From the NCBI GenBank assembly GCA_030762935.1, contig CM060881.1, positions 100,124,501 to 100,188,500 on the forward strand: a DNA stretch of 64,000 nucleotides. Reading direction: 5' to 3'. The notes under the pieces were generated by a model, which was given only the letters and a program-made list of their open reading frames with translations, was not told the origin of the DNA and made no database searches. The DNA comes from Hymenopus coronatus (lineage: Eukaryota; Arthropoda; Insecta; Mantodea; Hymenopodidae). Both the position numbers and the translations under genes were made by a program. Shown piece after piece: positions 43,206-53,574 of this stretch (positions are counted from its first letter, which is position 1; every line of letters starts with the position of its first letter).

Positions 43206-43271
43206 CAAAAGGTTTCTGGAAACACGCTGTTTACTTTCTCTATTATTTAACAGTAGTAATAAGAGGAGGTA

Positions 43272-43925
43272 AGTTTTTACTTTCTCCAGCACATATGTAC
43301 AGTGTACATAGTAGATAGAGAATCTATTCTTCCGCTCAAAAACCGATATGGATATATATTTTAAGAGTCTGAATCCTCCCCACAAATAAAAGCATTTTTA
43401 GAGAAGTGTGTGCGTCTGTGTGTGCCTCTGTAAGCAGCATAACTAAAGGTGCTTGGTGTTTAAGTTAAACGTCTTCCAAGGATGCGACACGAAGATTTTC
43501 AGGAAAACTCCCTCACCTCTGACTACCCTTTCTTTATATGGAACATTTTCGAAAATATTTATTTTCTCAATTGGCAATTTTGATTAAATTACCATATGTT
43601 AAAGTTATTTTCATAACAAATGAATTGTATACCTTGAACTTCCCGGAAATAGTCTCAGAATTGTCTCTGCATTCTGGATGAACCATAAGAAACAGACAAA
43701 AGCTTACAACAACAAAAATGTAGATTTTGTTAAAACACAGAATTTATGTTTTGTACATTTTTTGTAGACTTAATGACTTCCGAGATATTCCTAGTTATTA
43801 GTTTCAATTTTAAAATAATTTTCTCAAATAGGAAGTCGGCCTTGTGTTTTTTTTTTTGTTTTTTTTTTCGTTTTACTCCTCCTCATGCAAATAAACAAGT
43901 TCAATAAGGCGCATAGTGACTTTTA
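43272..43925 (-). repeat. R870 copy lacking the 5' end
   Basis: It starts TTTTACTTTCTCCAGCACAT with the palindrome ATGTACAGTGTACATAGTAG and a GTGTGTGCGTCTGTGTGTGCC tract. The core then runs to the ATAGTGACTTTTAAAA block and stops at about 43925. The first 200 bp of the element (its 5' end) are absent. Confidence 0.75.
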
Positions 43926-44079
43926 AAACAATCGACTCTTTTGCGCCTTTAGGCAATGACAGCAATGGGATAACGTTAAGAAATTTAGCAAGAACTGTAA
44001 TACTGCAAATAAAATTTTGCGTTGATAACTTTCGTTATTATTTAGTTCTGGACGCTCTTCAAATAATCCACCCAAACAT

Positions 44080-44205
44080 TCCATACAACCAGGGAAAATC
44101 TCGAGAGAAAAAAAAATCAAGGTCAGGAGACCTGCCCAATGAGAATCGAAACCAGGACCTACCGAATGAGAACGTCATACGTTACCTCGGAGCCATCTTG
44201 CTTGA
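44080..44205 (-). repeat. SINE-4-like head fragment
   Basis: On the minus strand: GGCTCCGAGGTAACGTATGA (A-box side), GGTAGGTCCTGGTTTCGATTC (B-box-like), GGCAGGTCTCCTGACCTTGA. This is comparable to the heads at 42890-42935 and 7862-7985. Confidence 0.5.
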
Positions 44206-44371
44206 TTAATATTACATTCATACCTTTAACTATCCATCTCATAGCTGCATATATCAACTGATATGGGCCAGTCATATGTCCATAGCTACGATTATTTGAA
44301 AAATTAATGAAGTTTTACTGTAGTTTAATATCTATAGTTCATATGCATATGTACAGTCAAATAGTAAATGA

Positions 44372-44582
44372 AATGAAATTGTGTTTTATTTATGGACTTG
44401 AACTACTGTGGTTCTCAGCGTCCTATTTTATACTGGGCGTGAAAGATAGCGTAATTTTGCTCAGATGTTTTTTTATCAGGCTTAAGCTTCTTTTAAGTGC
44501 CGCAAATCTACGACATGGAACCAACTTTCCTTCCGAAGGAAGCCATGGTATGAATTTTTACGCCAGAAAAAAATCTATTGCT
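44372..44582 (-). repeat. SINE-1 copy without its tRNA head
   Basis: On the minus strand: CTGGCGTAAAAATTCATACC, GGCTTCCTTCGGAAGGAAAG, TCGTAGATTTGCGGCAC, AGAAGCTTAAGCCTGATA, TCCATAAATAAAAC. It matches the body and tail of 46313-46592, but the A and B boxes are missing, so it is 5' truncated, as expected for a retroposed copy. Confidence 0.7.
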
Positions 44583-44589
44583 AATTTTT

Positions 44590-44970
44590 TGTTAGAGAGC
44601 AATAGTTTTATAACTTGTACTATGGACTGAGAAAAGAAAGTAATAAAAAGACATACATGATTTGATGTAACAGTTAAAAAATGCATTTGTGTTAACCCCA
44701 TGCAGAGGTGCCGTCTATGTTAGTATTCAGAGTTCAGGCCAAAAATGTGAGGCTATGCAAAACAACAGCCAAGTCTTGTGCTGGAGACACGAGAAGGTGC
44801 TGGAGGCAAACATTCCAGCAGCTGGAACATAAGGTAGTAGTCAAGTTCACGGCCAAGCAGCCGCCACCTCAAGTACAAGATCGATTTCATTGGTAATGAT
44901 TCTCCTATTGTACGATAAATCAAACTGCATTACCAACCAACTGACTTAACTTCCGCTAGATTCCAACTAT
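44590..44970. other. No recognised feature
   Basis: It contains a 62-codon open frame (44708-44896) with no recognisable domain. It is outside the known repeats, but nothing further can be said. Confidence 0.3.
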
Positions 44971-44973
44971 TAG

Positions 44974-45198
44974 CTAAAAGTATCTTCCAATAATTCAAAC
45001 ATACCTAATAAGTATGACTTCTATAAAAATTGTTCAGGTTTTTTGGTATCTGCACTAATTAATTCTGGTTTAAATTTAAGTTTATCATGGCCTTTGGATG
45101 CTATACGAACATTTCTTTCTGCTTATTTAAAAGATAAAGTTTATGATAAAATAATTGCCGATAGTGTGTTTATAATACGAACATTATTTTTAAAATAA
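44974..45198 (+). CDS. Unrecognised open frame without ATG, possible terminal exon
   Basis: A stop-free frame of 74 codons lies between TAG at 44971 and TAA at 45196-45198. It has no start codon, so it would be an internal or last exon. A possible splice acceptor (ATAAAAATTGTTCAG) ends at about 45038, just before GTTTTTTGG. The frame reads GFLVSALINSGLNLSLSWPL, then DAIRTFLSAYLKDKVYDKII and a short C-terminus, with ordinary protein-like composition. I do not recognise the family. In AT-rich DNA a frame of this length can occur by chance. Confidence 0.22.
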   Translation, partial: LKVSSNNSNIPNKYDFYKNCSGFLVSALINSGLNLSLSWPLDAIRTFLSAYLKDKVYDKIIADSVFIIRTLFLK

Positions 45199-45308
45199 AT
45201 TATTGTGTAAAAATAGCTTGCCCAGAATATAGTTGCAAAAATGAGTATCTAATAAAACTTTCGAAATTCAATTTTACTGCTTCACATAGGTCTAATTGTG
45301 CTCTCCGA

Positions 45309-46106
45309 TTTTTTACTTTCTCTACACGTACTATGTACATAGAGTATAGAGAAAATGTTGTATTGAACCCAAATATTCGAAACCGAGATTTCACATGTTT
45401 TGGGACCCTTTCAATAATAATAATAAAAAAAAAAAGCATGTTAGCAAAATGTCTGGGTGTATCTTTCTGTGTGTGTGTGTCTGTGCATAGCTCAAAATCG
45501 GAAGGTTGTTAAATACCAAATTTGATATTAAAGCTGAGTATTTTCAGGGATGTGACGCGAAGATTTTAAAGCAAATTCCTCAACCCCAACTACCCTTTAA
45601 ATGGAAAATTTTAGAAAATGTTGTATTTTACAAAAATGACTAACAATTTTGATTAAATGTTCTTAGATTTAAGATATTTACATGACAAATAAAGTGTATA
45701 TCTTGAATTTTTTGGGAATAGCCTCTGAAGACCTCTTTATTTTGAATGAATTTTTTTTAACTGGTAAACCGTAAGACATAGACCAAAGCTTAAAATACAA
45801 AACATGTAGATCTCCTTAAAACACAAGCATGTTTCGTGGAGTTGACAGGTTTCGAGATATTCCTTGTTATTGTTTCAGATTTAAAAACTTTTCTTAAGAA
45901 CGCAAAAAACGGATTTCAATCCCATAACAACCACATTTTGAAACATTTGACTATTGGTTTAGCTTAGTGTATTCTAAGACTCTTCTATTTATAAGAAATT
46001 AATAAGACCGTTTTTGTTGTTTTTCTCGATTAGCTTGAAGCTCGATTAACAATGATGTGTTACAGAGATGTAGAGAAAGTCATGTGAATGAAACACATCA
46101 TATTTT
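45309..46106 (-). repeat. R870 family copy, full length
   Basis: It starts TTTTTTACTTTCTCTACACG with the palindrome TACTATGTACATAGAGTATA, then a GTGTGTGTGTCTGTGC tract and the complete core. It ends GTAGAGAAAGTCATGTGAAT followed by GAAACACATCATATTTT. No target duplication is visible at the flanks. Confidence 0.85.
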
Positions 46107-46312
46107 AATTTGTTTTATTTTATATTATTTCAACTTCTAGGACATATCGCGACGGATCTGCTCATAGGATACCTCGTTGATGGTTTGTGGTGGACAATAG
46201 CCTTTTAGTCCTATGCCCGTATTATACAACTTTTGCTTCGTGCCAAACAGATACGGTGTCACATCCTGACTGCTTTTCACCATTTGTAGTCAGAGCGGCA
46301 CAAACCTAGACA

Positions 46313-46592
46313 TCATGTGGTGTAATGGTTACCATGCTGACTTCATATACCCAAGGTCGCGGTTTCAAACCCAGCGGAGGACGATGGATATTTTCGGGCG
46401 TAAAAATCCTTAGCATGGCTTCCTTCGGAAGGGAAGTAAAGCCGTTGGTCCCGTGTCGTAGATTTACGGCACGTAAAAGAACCTCAAGCCTGATAGAGAG
46501 GCCTCTGAGCAAAATTAAGCGGTATTTCACGCCCACTATAGAATGGGATGCTGAGAACCACAGCAGCTAAAGAGCGTCCATAAATAAAATGC
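46313..46592 (+). repeat. tRNA-derived SINE, family SINE-1, near complete
   Basis: ATGTGGTGTAATGGTTACCA (A-box side), CGCGGTTTCAAACCCAGC (B box), then TTTTCGGGCGTAAAAATCC, CGTGTCGTAGATTTACGGCA, AGCCTGATAGAGAGGCCTCT and GATGCTGAGAACCACAGCAG, with the tail GCGTCCATAAATAAAATGC. This is the best copy of the family and serves as the reference for 3338-3607, 7586-7845 and 44372-44582. Confidence 0.83.
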
Positions 46593-46645
46593 TATCCCAT
46601 TCCCAGACATAATGGCCTCTACTCTAACTGCCTCCACCATTCTCA

Positions 46646-46830
46646 TTGGTCTGGGTAGCTCAGTTGATTAGGCGGTGGCCTTCTGATCATACCCGGCACA
46701 CATCAATGGTTTTTAGGTGTGCTTAAAAGCGACAGACTCATGTCAGCAGACTTTACTGGCATGTTAAAGAATTACTGCGGGACGAAATTCTGGCACACTG
46801 GAGGCACCTATATGATCCTGGCATATGACA
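46646..46830 (+). repeat. tRNA-derived SINE, family SINE-6
   Basis: GGTCTGGGTAGCTCAGTTGA and TTAGGCGGTGGCCTTCTGAT are strongly tRNA-like (D-arm and anticodon region). The expected B box is weak (ATACCCGGCACACATC). The body is TTTTTAGGTGTGCTTAAAAG, TGGCATGTTAAAGAATTACT, CGGGACGAAATTCTGG, ATGATCCTGGCAT, matching the minus-strand copy at 28670-28862. Confidence 0.7.
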
Positions 46831-47260
46831 GCGTCGTTAACAAACAAGTAATTTAATTCTTCCATCCGAAGTAGATGACAAGAGTTCAGCCAGCCCTTCA
46901 AGGCCAAATCCCGCAACAAGCAGATGGCGTTAGGGTAGCATTTTAGTCTAATTATTTTATCTGCCTGTGGATAGATAGCAGCACAGATGCTAATACCATC
47001 TTATTTAGTTTATTGTTGTTTTAGATTGTAGGTGGAGCGTTGTTATTAAATATTCAAATGGATTTACCTTGACGACTGTGGGAAAACACAAAAAAACAAC
47101 AACAACAACAACAGCCATATTGGTTGAACCCAGGATCACCCACACGTAACTCCCTAAGCCAACCCGCTCGGTTCTCCGAGCTTGTTTTCATGTCTTCGGT
47201 TATTTTACAAAAATTACAGTAAGTTTTTTTTTTTTTATATTTCTATATAATACCTAAATA
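46831..47260. other. Spacer with a tRNA-like fragment
   Basis: A (CAA)n tract at about 47097-47112 is followed by a minus-strand tRNA-like fragment (GATCCTGGGTTCAACCAA with GAGCGGGTTGGCTTAGGG, 47113-47180), possibly another SINE head. The rest is not recognised. Confidence 0.4.
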
Positions 47261-47261
47261 G

Positions 47262-47480
47262 TAGGTGCAGAAGATATTGCATTTGAACTAAAATTCTAGA
47301 TTTCATAACAAATACACATATAGAAGTCCCTGTATTTAAAGTTTAAGAAAAAGGTTCGTGTGTGTCCGTATGCCTGTAATCAGTATTGAAAATCAGTAAA
47401 ATTGAAAACTGGGTTATATACCAAATATGACATTTAATTTCAACATCTTTCAAGAAATCCAAGAACATCTCCCATTCCAT
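47262..47480 (-). repeat. R870 copy, partial
   Basis: GTAGGTGCAGAAGATATTGC marks a worn terminus. It is followed by ATTCTAGATTTCATAACAAA, GTTCGTGTGTGTCCGTATGC and TACCAAATATGACATTTAATT, which are the 3'-end blocks of R870 read in reverse. It stops near 47475 before the core. Confidence 0.55.
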
Positions 47481-47804
47481 TGTGTGTGTGTGTGTGTGTA
47501 TTAGCAATTTAAAATCCTGAGCCTAATAGAAAATGTTGGACAATGAATGAAATGGGTGTAATGATGCTCAAAGTGCTTAATGCTACTCTACATTCGTCTT
47601 CTCAGTATAAAGGAAAACCCAGAAAAAGTCTTATCTGGGTAATTCATCTTAACCGAGATTTGACCTTAAGACCGCTTGAATTTGAATGTGCGACAGATAC
47701 GTTGCTCCCACACCATAGAAGCGAGGATTTGTGCACCTAATCTTGTATAACTAGGAAATATTAAGGATAGACAAAAACTATTCGCCCGCTCCACAAATAT
47801 ATAC

Positions 47805-47815
47805 ATTGTGTGATT

Positions 47816-47868
<53 letters not shown>

Positions 47869-47882
47869 TTAAATCACACAAT
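47805..47882. repeat. (AT)n microsatellite with inverted arms
   Basis: About 24 AT units (47819-47866) flanked by perfectly inverted 15-bp arms: ATTGTGTGATTTAAA at 47805-47819 and TTTAAATCACACAAT at 47868-47882. The whole segment can fold into one long hairpin or cruciform. Confidence 0.92.
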
Positions 47883-48061
47883 TTGTTCCAAATAGTATTT
47901 TTTTTTTGTGCCATAAGTTATTTTCGTGAAGTCCATTAGAATGGTTCGAATTTTTCAATATATTCAATATAAAGCTGTTATCGATGTCCAATTGTTTCTC
48001 GCGATTGCATGCAAAGAGCATGGAATTTTAAATTTTAAATAATGTTTTGGAATTTTTATGT

Positions 48062-48285
48062 ACTAGGGGGCCCAACTTCTCCATATTTGACGTGTATAAA
48101 TCCCTTTCCGAATTAAAGGAGTTGCAGCTCTCAGCAGGGCTATTTCAAGTTAAGAACTATTCAGTGAGTAATGGCGTGAGCTATTTTTGTTTTACCTACC
48201 CCTCTTAATGAGCGCGACTCAATTGGTCTCCGCTGATAAGCAAAGAGGAATAAAACGAAGGTCCAGGTGGCCCGGTGTACAATGT
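48062..48285 (+). mobile_element. CCAGGTG-TIR element fragment
   Basis: GGGGGCCCAACTTCTCCATATTT is a worn copy of the TIR (CCAGGTGACCCAACAGCGCC type). It is followed by AATTAAAGGAGTTGCAGCTC and CCCCTCTTAATGAGC, matching the subterminal region at 24209-24420. A second TIR-like CCAGGTGGCCCGGTG begins at about 48268, in the same direction, and is cut off by an R870 copy. Confidence 0.5.
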
Positions 48286-48287
48286 AT

Positions 48288-48535
48288 ATAGTAAGTAGAG
48301 AAGGTATTGCATTCCCTCCAAACATTCATTACGATATTTTTATTGAAATATGTGTATTGAGAACCCATGAACAAAAAGGCAGTTTTAGAAAAAGGTATAT
48401 ATGCGTGTGAGCGCGCGCGTCTAAACAGTATAACTCGAAAACGAAAAATCGGTTAAGTATCAAAATTGTTATTTAAGTTTGATTTCTTCCAAGATGCAAC
48501 ACCAAGATTCGAAATACCTCCCTAACACATAGGTT
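48288..48535 (-). repeat. R870 3' half, partial
   Basis: AATGTATATAGTAAGTAGAG marks the terminus, then the GGTATTGCATTCCCTCC block, GTGTGAGCGCGCGCGTC and the AACTCGAAAACGAAAAATCGG block. It stops at CCTCCCTAACACATAGG, where a + strand copy begins. Confidence 0.7.
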
Positions 48536-48539
48536 CTAA

Positions 48540-49245
48540 CCATTCTTATAAATCATTAGATATTCTTCTATTTACTTCACGTTAACCGAGCTAAACATTA
48601 ACAAAAATTGTCTTGTTAGTAGAAGGGAAATAAGGGAGAAAACTAGGCTAAAGTGATAGTCAAATGTTTTAAAAATTATTTCTGTATGAAACAGGTACAT
48701 ATTCAGTAAAACAAAAGAGATGAAACGAAAGTTGACTTCCCAATTGAGAAAAGTTTAAGTAGTTTGAAACTGAAACCAACAACAAGGAAATCTCGAAAAA
48801 AATTAACTCTTTAACTACTATATATATAAAACATAAATTATGTGTTTTAATGATATATATATTTTTTGTATAGTAAGTTTTTGTCCATCTCTTACGAGTT
48901 ATGCAAAATGCATCCAGAAAATATCTTAAATACCTATATGGCATTTAACCAAAATCGTTAGAGCTATTTTTGAGAAAATCCAAATTTTCGAAATATAAAG
49001 TGTAGTTAGGGTGGGGTATTTTCTTGAAAATTGTTGTGTCGCATCCTTGAAACATACTAAACTTAAATACCAAGTTTCGTATTTAAAAACCTTTTCGATT
49101 TTGAGCTATGTTGTTCACAGACACACATACATGGGGCGTTTTCTATAAATGCTATTTGGGATTCAGGGAACCTCAAAACATAGATTTCCGGTGAAATCTC
49201 ACTGTAAACATTTTGGGTGGAATAACACTATTTTCAGAGTATTTG
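48540..49245 (+). repeat. R870 copy lacking both ends
   Basis: AACCATTCTTATAAATCATT, ACTTCACGTTAACCGAG, core blocks, AAGTGTAGTTAGGGTGGGG and CCGGTGAAATCTCACTG. It fades near GGTGGAATAACACTATTTTC, before a palindrome. With 48288-48535 it forms an inverted pair. Confidence 0.7.
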
Positions 49246-49249
49246 CACA

Positions 49250-50015
49250 GAAAGTAAGTTGGCGAGATATTTTCTCCAAATTAGGTTTCTTTTTATGCGC
49301 TACCTTTTCTGCCTGTCCTTCAATTCAATCTAGATGTCTCAGTTTACCGGACTCGGAACTTACAGCTTCAATCTTCACGGCTATAAATTTGCTCAGGTGG
49401 TTTTCGATACATAAATCAAGAAGTGTCTTTAAATTCAGCTCTCGATGAATATTTATACCAACAGTGGAAACAAAAGCGTAACAGTGCTCCTATTAGGAAG
49501 CGCTGTGAGCTATAAATAATGCCAACCTTCCCATTAAAGCGTTACGATGAAAGAAAAAGTATATTAAGAGGAACTGATGGAGCGGAAAAAGCGAATACGC
49601 CCATCATGATATGCATAGTAAAGTGTAAATAGCTCACAAAAACTCGGAGGGGAGTGGACGTCTAGAGCTCTGGTTTATTTACAATCATCACACAAAATCA
49701 AGGGTTAAAAACATAAAAGCTGCTACGCCCAAAGAAGGGTCGCACAGACAGAAGACGGTGACAATAGATGTCGTTGACGATACAGGTGTGAAAGAGGTCA
49801 AATAAGTTTTCCTTGGCGACGACAAGTGCCTTATTTCATAAAAGTTGATAGATGCTACAATTTGTTAACAGGATAGATATCATCACAGTTTTATCCTCTA
49901 AGGGACCATTTATAATGGCAATTAAGGCTTAACACAATGAATAAGCTTTACTTGAAAGTTTGTAATTCACAATCACAAATAGAAACACACTGCAGCAAAC
50001 CAAAAGAGAGTGTGA
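49250..50015. other. No recognised feature
   Basis: About 770 bp of unique-looking sequence without repeats or convincing coding signal. Confidence 0.35.
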
Positions 50016-50019
50016 CTGC

Positions 50020-50234
50020 CTCCATGATAGAGTGGTCAGCGAGCTGACTTCTAACCCGGAGGTTCCGGGTTCGATTCCACGTTCGGGGAATTTTTCTTTA
50101 GCCAGAATTGTGAGAGTGAATGTGTGTATGCTTGAGGAAAATAAAATGATTTAGACCAAACGTAAAAGAACCTACAGACAACGAGCTGTTTCAAGTGCAA
50201 AGCCCCCGATATGACCTTAGATGTTAAAGGGGGC

Positions 50235-50276
<42 letters not shown>
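50020..50276 (+). repeat. tRNA-derived SINE, family SINE-2, complete with poly-A
   Basis: CTGCCTCCATGATAGAGTGG (A-box side), GGAGGTTCCGGGTTCGATTC (B box, very close to the GGTTCGATTCC consensus), CGGGGAATTTTTCTTTAGCC, CAGACAACGAGCTGTTTCAA, CCCCCGATATGACCTTAGAT. It ends in a run of 39 A at 50238-50276. The long pure poly-A and the intact B box mark this as the youngest SINE-2 copy here. Confidence 0.9.
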
Positions 50277-50277
<1 letters not shown>

Positions 50278-50287
50278 AACAACATCA

Positions 50288-51117
50288 AAAAAGCTAATCT
50301 GTTCCATTCGCTTGACTTTCTCTACATCTCTGTAACAATTTATTGTTAAAAAGCTCAAGCTTCTATATATTTCATGCTAATCGAGATAAATATTAGCCGA
50401 AATGCTTTCTTGTAAGCAGAAAGGAAATAAGGGAATACACTAGGCTAAAACGACATTAAAAGCTGGTTGCCATTGGATGAAATCCGTTTCTATGTATTTA
50501 CAGGAGTTCACAAATCCGCGTATGTGAAAAGTTTTAAGTATTTTAAAACTCGAAAAAAATAACAAATAATATCTCAAAAAAGGTCAGCTCTACGAAAAAA
50601 AAAAAGTATATTACATAAATGGTGTGTTTTAACGAGATCTATATATTATGTGCAGTAAGCTTTTGTCTCTCTCTTACGGTTTACCAGTCATGCAAAATAC
50701 AGCAAAATTAATCCAGAATAAAGAGGGCTTCAGAGGCTATTGCCAGAAAATTCAAGGTATACGTTTCATTTTCCGTCTTTAATATGTGATATTTTAATCA
50801 AACTCACTAGAGGTATTTTTGAGAAAATCAAAATTTTCGAAAATTTGTCCACGTAAAGGGTAGTTTGGGGTGGGGGAATTTCCTCAAAATGTTCGTGTCG
50901 CATCCTTGGAAGATACTAAACGTATATAACAAGTTTGGTATTTTACCGACTTTTCGTTTTTGAGTTATCGTGCTCATAGACACACACGCGCCTTTTTCTA
51001 AAAATGCTTTTTCTGGATCCAGGGGGGCCCTAAAACGCCTAATTCCGGTGAAATCTCGGTATCAAATTTTTGGGTGCAATGCAATAGCTTATCTATACAC
51101 TATGTACTCAGTACGTG
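50288..51117 (+). repeat. R870 family copy, full length
   Basis: It begins CTAATCTGTTCCATTCGCTT about 12 bases after the SINE-2 poly-A tail, with all core blocks, GGTAGTTTGGGGTGGGGG and a short microsatellite (ACACACACGCG). The terminal palindrome region is TACACTATGTACTCAGTACG, which loses the terminal AGAGAAAGT because another R870 5' end starts at about 51120. Confidence 0.83.
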
Positions 51118-52097
51118 TTTTGTTTCATATGTTCCATTCATCCAACTTGCTCAAGCTGTCCCAGAAAGAAACTTTCCATACAAATAATTATTCGCTTATC
51201 AAGTAATGCTAATCAAGATAACCTTTGTCAGAATTGGTCTTATTTCTTGCTTTTTGTAAGTAGAAGGGAATAAAGGAATACAATAGGTTAAAGCGATAGT
51301 CAGATCTTTTAGAAGCCGGTCGCTAAGTGAAGAAATTGAAATTAGGTTCTCTTTGCTTGGTAGTAATAAACAAAAGAGAGATGAAAAGAAAGAAGTCTTT
51401 CGATTGAGAAATGTTTGAGCACCTTAAAACTGAACCCAATAATACAGGATATGTATCTCGAAAACGGTTACCTCTACAAAACAATATATATAACATAAAT
51501 GGCGTGTTTTAATGAGATCTACATTTTTTGTAGAGAATAAGAAGGAATATCTCAAAAACGATCAACTCCACGAAAAAAAAGTATATAACATAAATTGTGT
51601 ATTTTAACGTGCTTTACATTTTTGTGTAGTAAACTTTTGCCCACCTCTTACGTTTTTGTCTTTCGCATACGGTTTACCACTTCAATTTTTGTATAAGTGG
51701 TAAACGTAAGAGATAGACAAAACCAAAAGTAATCTAGAATGAAAAGCTCTACAGAGGCTATTTCCAGGAAATTCAAAATATATATTTCGTTTGTCATGAA
51801 AATATCTTAAACATATGACGTTGTAATAAAAATAGTTGAGTTTTTGAGAAACTAGAGAGATTTCTGAGAAAGGGTATTTGGGAGTGTGAGAGTTTTCTTG
51901 AAAATCTTCGTAACGCATCCTTAGAAGCTACGAAACTTAAATTCAAAGTTTGTTACCTAACCGACTTTTCGTTTCTGAGCTATGCTGCCCACCGACACAC
52001 ACACACATAGCCAGACATACAGGGAATGTTATAAAAATGATTTTTATTTTGGATTCAGGGGTCCAAAATATGTATTTCCGGTGAAATCTCGATATCG
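51118..52097 (+). repeat. R870 copies, composite with a small inverted duplication
   Basis: A 5' end (CATATGTTCCATTCATCCAA) and a core of the older subfamily run to 51535. A young-type core fragment follows (AAGGAATATCTCAAAAACGA, 51542-51650). Then comes a hairpin of GTCTTTCGCATACGGTTTAC and its reverse (51658-51706), and the 3' half continues with the ACACACACACATAGCCAGAC microsatellite to GGTGAAATCTCGATATCGA. There SINE-2 begins. At least three R870 pieces are joined here. Confidence 0.7.
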
Positions 52098-52275
52098 AGT
52101 GGTCAGCGAGCAGACTCCTCACACGAAGTTCCCGGGTTCGATTGCCGGCTGGGGCGGGGAATTTTTCTATAACCAGAATAATTCCTTATCCCCCACAGAG
52201 TCTGGAAGTATTTACGTGAGAGTGAATGTGCGTTTGTTTAGTGATAAAAAAAAAATATTAACCTAACGTTTTATA
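52098..52275 (+). repeat. SINE-2 copy inserted in R870
   Basis: GAGTGGTCAGCGAGCAGACT, GAAGTTCCCGGGTTCGATTG (B box), CGGCTGGGGCGGGGAATTTT and GTGAGAGTGAATGTGCGTTT, ending in A-rich AAAAAAAAATATTAACC. The first 15 or so bases of the head and the distal body are absent. Confidence 0.75.
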
Positions 52276-52755
52276 CCTAGCAAATTAGACGCAGAATTGT
52301 TGCGGAAGCACCGAAGAAAGACAGCATTTGTGAACATATTATCATTTATAATCCATAAAAGGAATAATTTGTAACCAGAAGAAATAAACAGCGCAATCAA
52401 CAGGGTTTATGTTACAATATTTATTTCAGGAGAATACCACAACATTCGCTATAAACTCCTTTAATACTTAAGGTTCACAGCAATATTTCCGACTGTAGTT
52501 TTAAGTTTTGGTAAGATAGCTGTATCTAAATATGCAGAAATTGACAAATGAATAGTAAGTACTACTCAATTTAGAAGTACCTTGCACTATATTCATTTTG
52601 AGGTTTTAAATTTTCAGAATTCTGTAACTTGGTGACGTAAGATGTTTGGGGATCCATTGACATTGAAAGCGACTCTTTGTTTACTTTCTCTATTACAGTA
52701 AAGATAAACGTAAAGCTAGACAACGGTAGGGACACCTTACGCACTGCGACATATG
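52276..52755. other. No recognised feature
   Basis: Unique-looking AT-rich sequence. Short ORFs only. Confidence 0.35.
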
Positions 52756-52759
52756 AAAA

Positions 52760-53162
52760 ACTATTGCGCACTAATGCCCTCCAGGATGAAAGAATAAAGT
52801 GAGGAAACTAAATCAAAGGTGACCATAGGTGGCCATAGGCCACAGAGACACACGAAAGTCCTTAAACTCAGTGGGTGAAAGTTCATTCCGGCGCCACGGT
52901 TGTCGTCACATTTCTAGCGACTCAGCGTCAAAAACAGAATTTACAGTGCGCATGCTTCCACTCCATCTGCCAGCGCTGTCGCACGAAGCAAGTAGAAGCA
53001 CGCCTGAAAAACGATAAGGAAATGGCATAGAGGGAAATTATGGAATGGAAGTCATGGAGAATAAGGACCCCAACATTTGCCTGAAGAGGAGGAACCATGA
53101 AAGAGAGGGTGGCAGATGGGAATCGAACCCACAATCTCCCGAATCCGAGTCGCACCCGTTAC
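52760..53162 (-). repeat. tRNA-derived SINE, family SINE-4
   Basis: The head is at the right end on the minus strand: GCCGCGGTAACGGGTGCGAC (A-box side, about 53145-53165), GGGAGATTGTGGGTTCGATT (B box), CCCATCTGCCACCCTCTCTT. The body is TTCAGGCAAATGTTGGGGTC, ATAATTTCCCTCTATGCC and TTATCGTTTTTCAGGCGTGC, reaching left to about 52790. It is the same family as 42530-42945 and 7050-7260. Confidence 0.7.
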
Positions 53163-53179
53163 CGCGGCTTGGTAATTTG

Positions 53180-53248
53180 CTATAGTAAGTAGAGAAAGTA
53201 TTCTATTCTACTCAAACATTGATAGCCAGATTTCACCGGAAATACGGA
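53180..53248 (-). repeat. R870 terminal fragment
   Basis: CTATAGTAAGTAGAGAAAGT, ATTCTATTCTACTCAAACATT and CAGATTTCACCGGAAATACG: the last 65 bp of R870, read in reverse. Confidence 0.65.
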
Positions 53249-53369
53249 AGCGAAAATGAAGCCTTATGGTGGAAATGCTATCAATTAGTTTAGGAGAATA
53301 CAATCATTTATTGCATACATGTTAAGGTTTTCAATTTCTTCAATGTGAGCCACGGGTAATAGTTTCAAC

Positions 53370-53570
53370 TTGTCTATACATTATTTTAAGTGGTACACAG
53401 CAATTTTTACATCCGCTAATCCTAAAGCTCTGCAAAGAAATGTTAATGTAATGAGATATAAACTGCGACCCAAGGAGCATTTTGAACAGCGAAAAATGCA
53501 GCTAAGAAAAATGAAGATTAAACTTCAACGCGGTGCCTTCCTAGGCGGTAGCCGACCAATTCAACAGTGA
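53370..53570 (+). CDS. Unrecognised small basic open frame
   Basis: A frame of 66 codons from ATG at 53370 to TGA at 53568-53570. Its C-terminal half is very basic and charged (KLRPKEHFEQRKMQLRKMKI then KLQRGAFLGG). It lies outside R870 and SINE units. The family is not recognised; it could be an exon, a remnant or chance. No ribosomal or homeodomain signature was found. Confidence 0.2.
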   Translation: MSIHYFKWYTAIFTSANPKALQRNVNVMRYKLRPKEHFEQRKMQLRKMKIKLQRGAFLGGSRPIQQ

Positions 53571-53574
53571 TTTC

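Noticed and set aside
46646..46720. Functional nuclear tRNA gene
   Set aside because: The D-arm is tRNA-like, but no acceptor stem or clean T-arm closes the cloverleaf, and it continues into a SINE body shared with 28670-28862.
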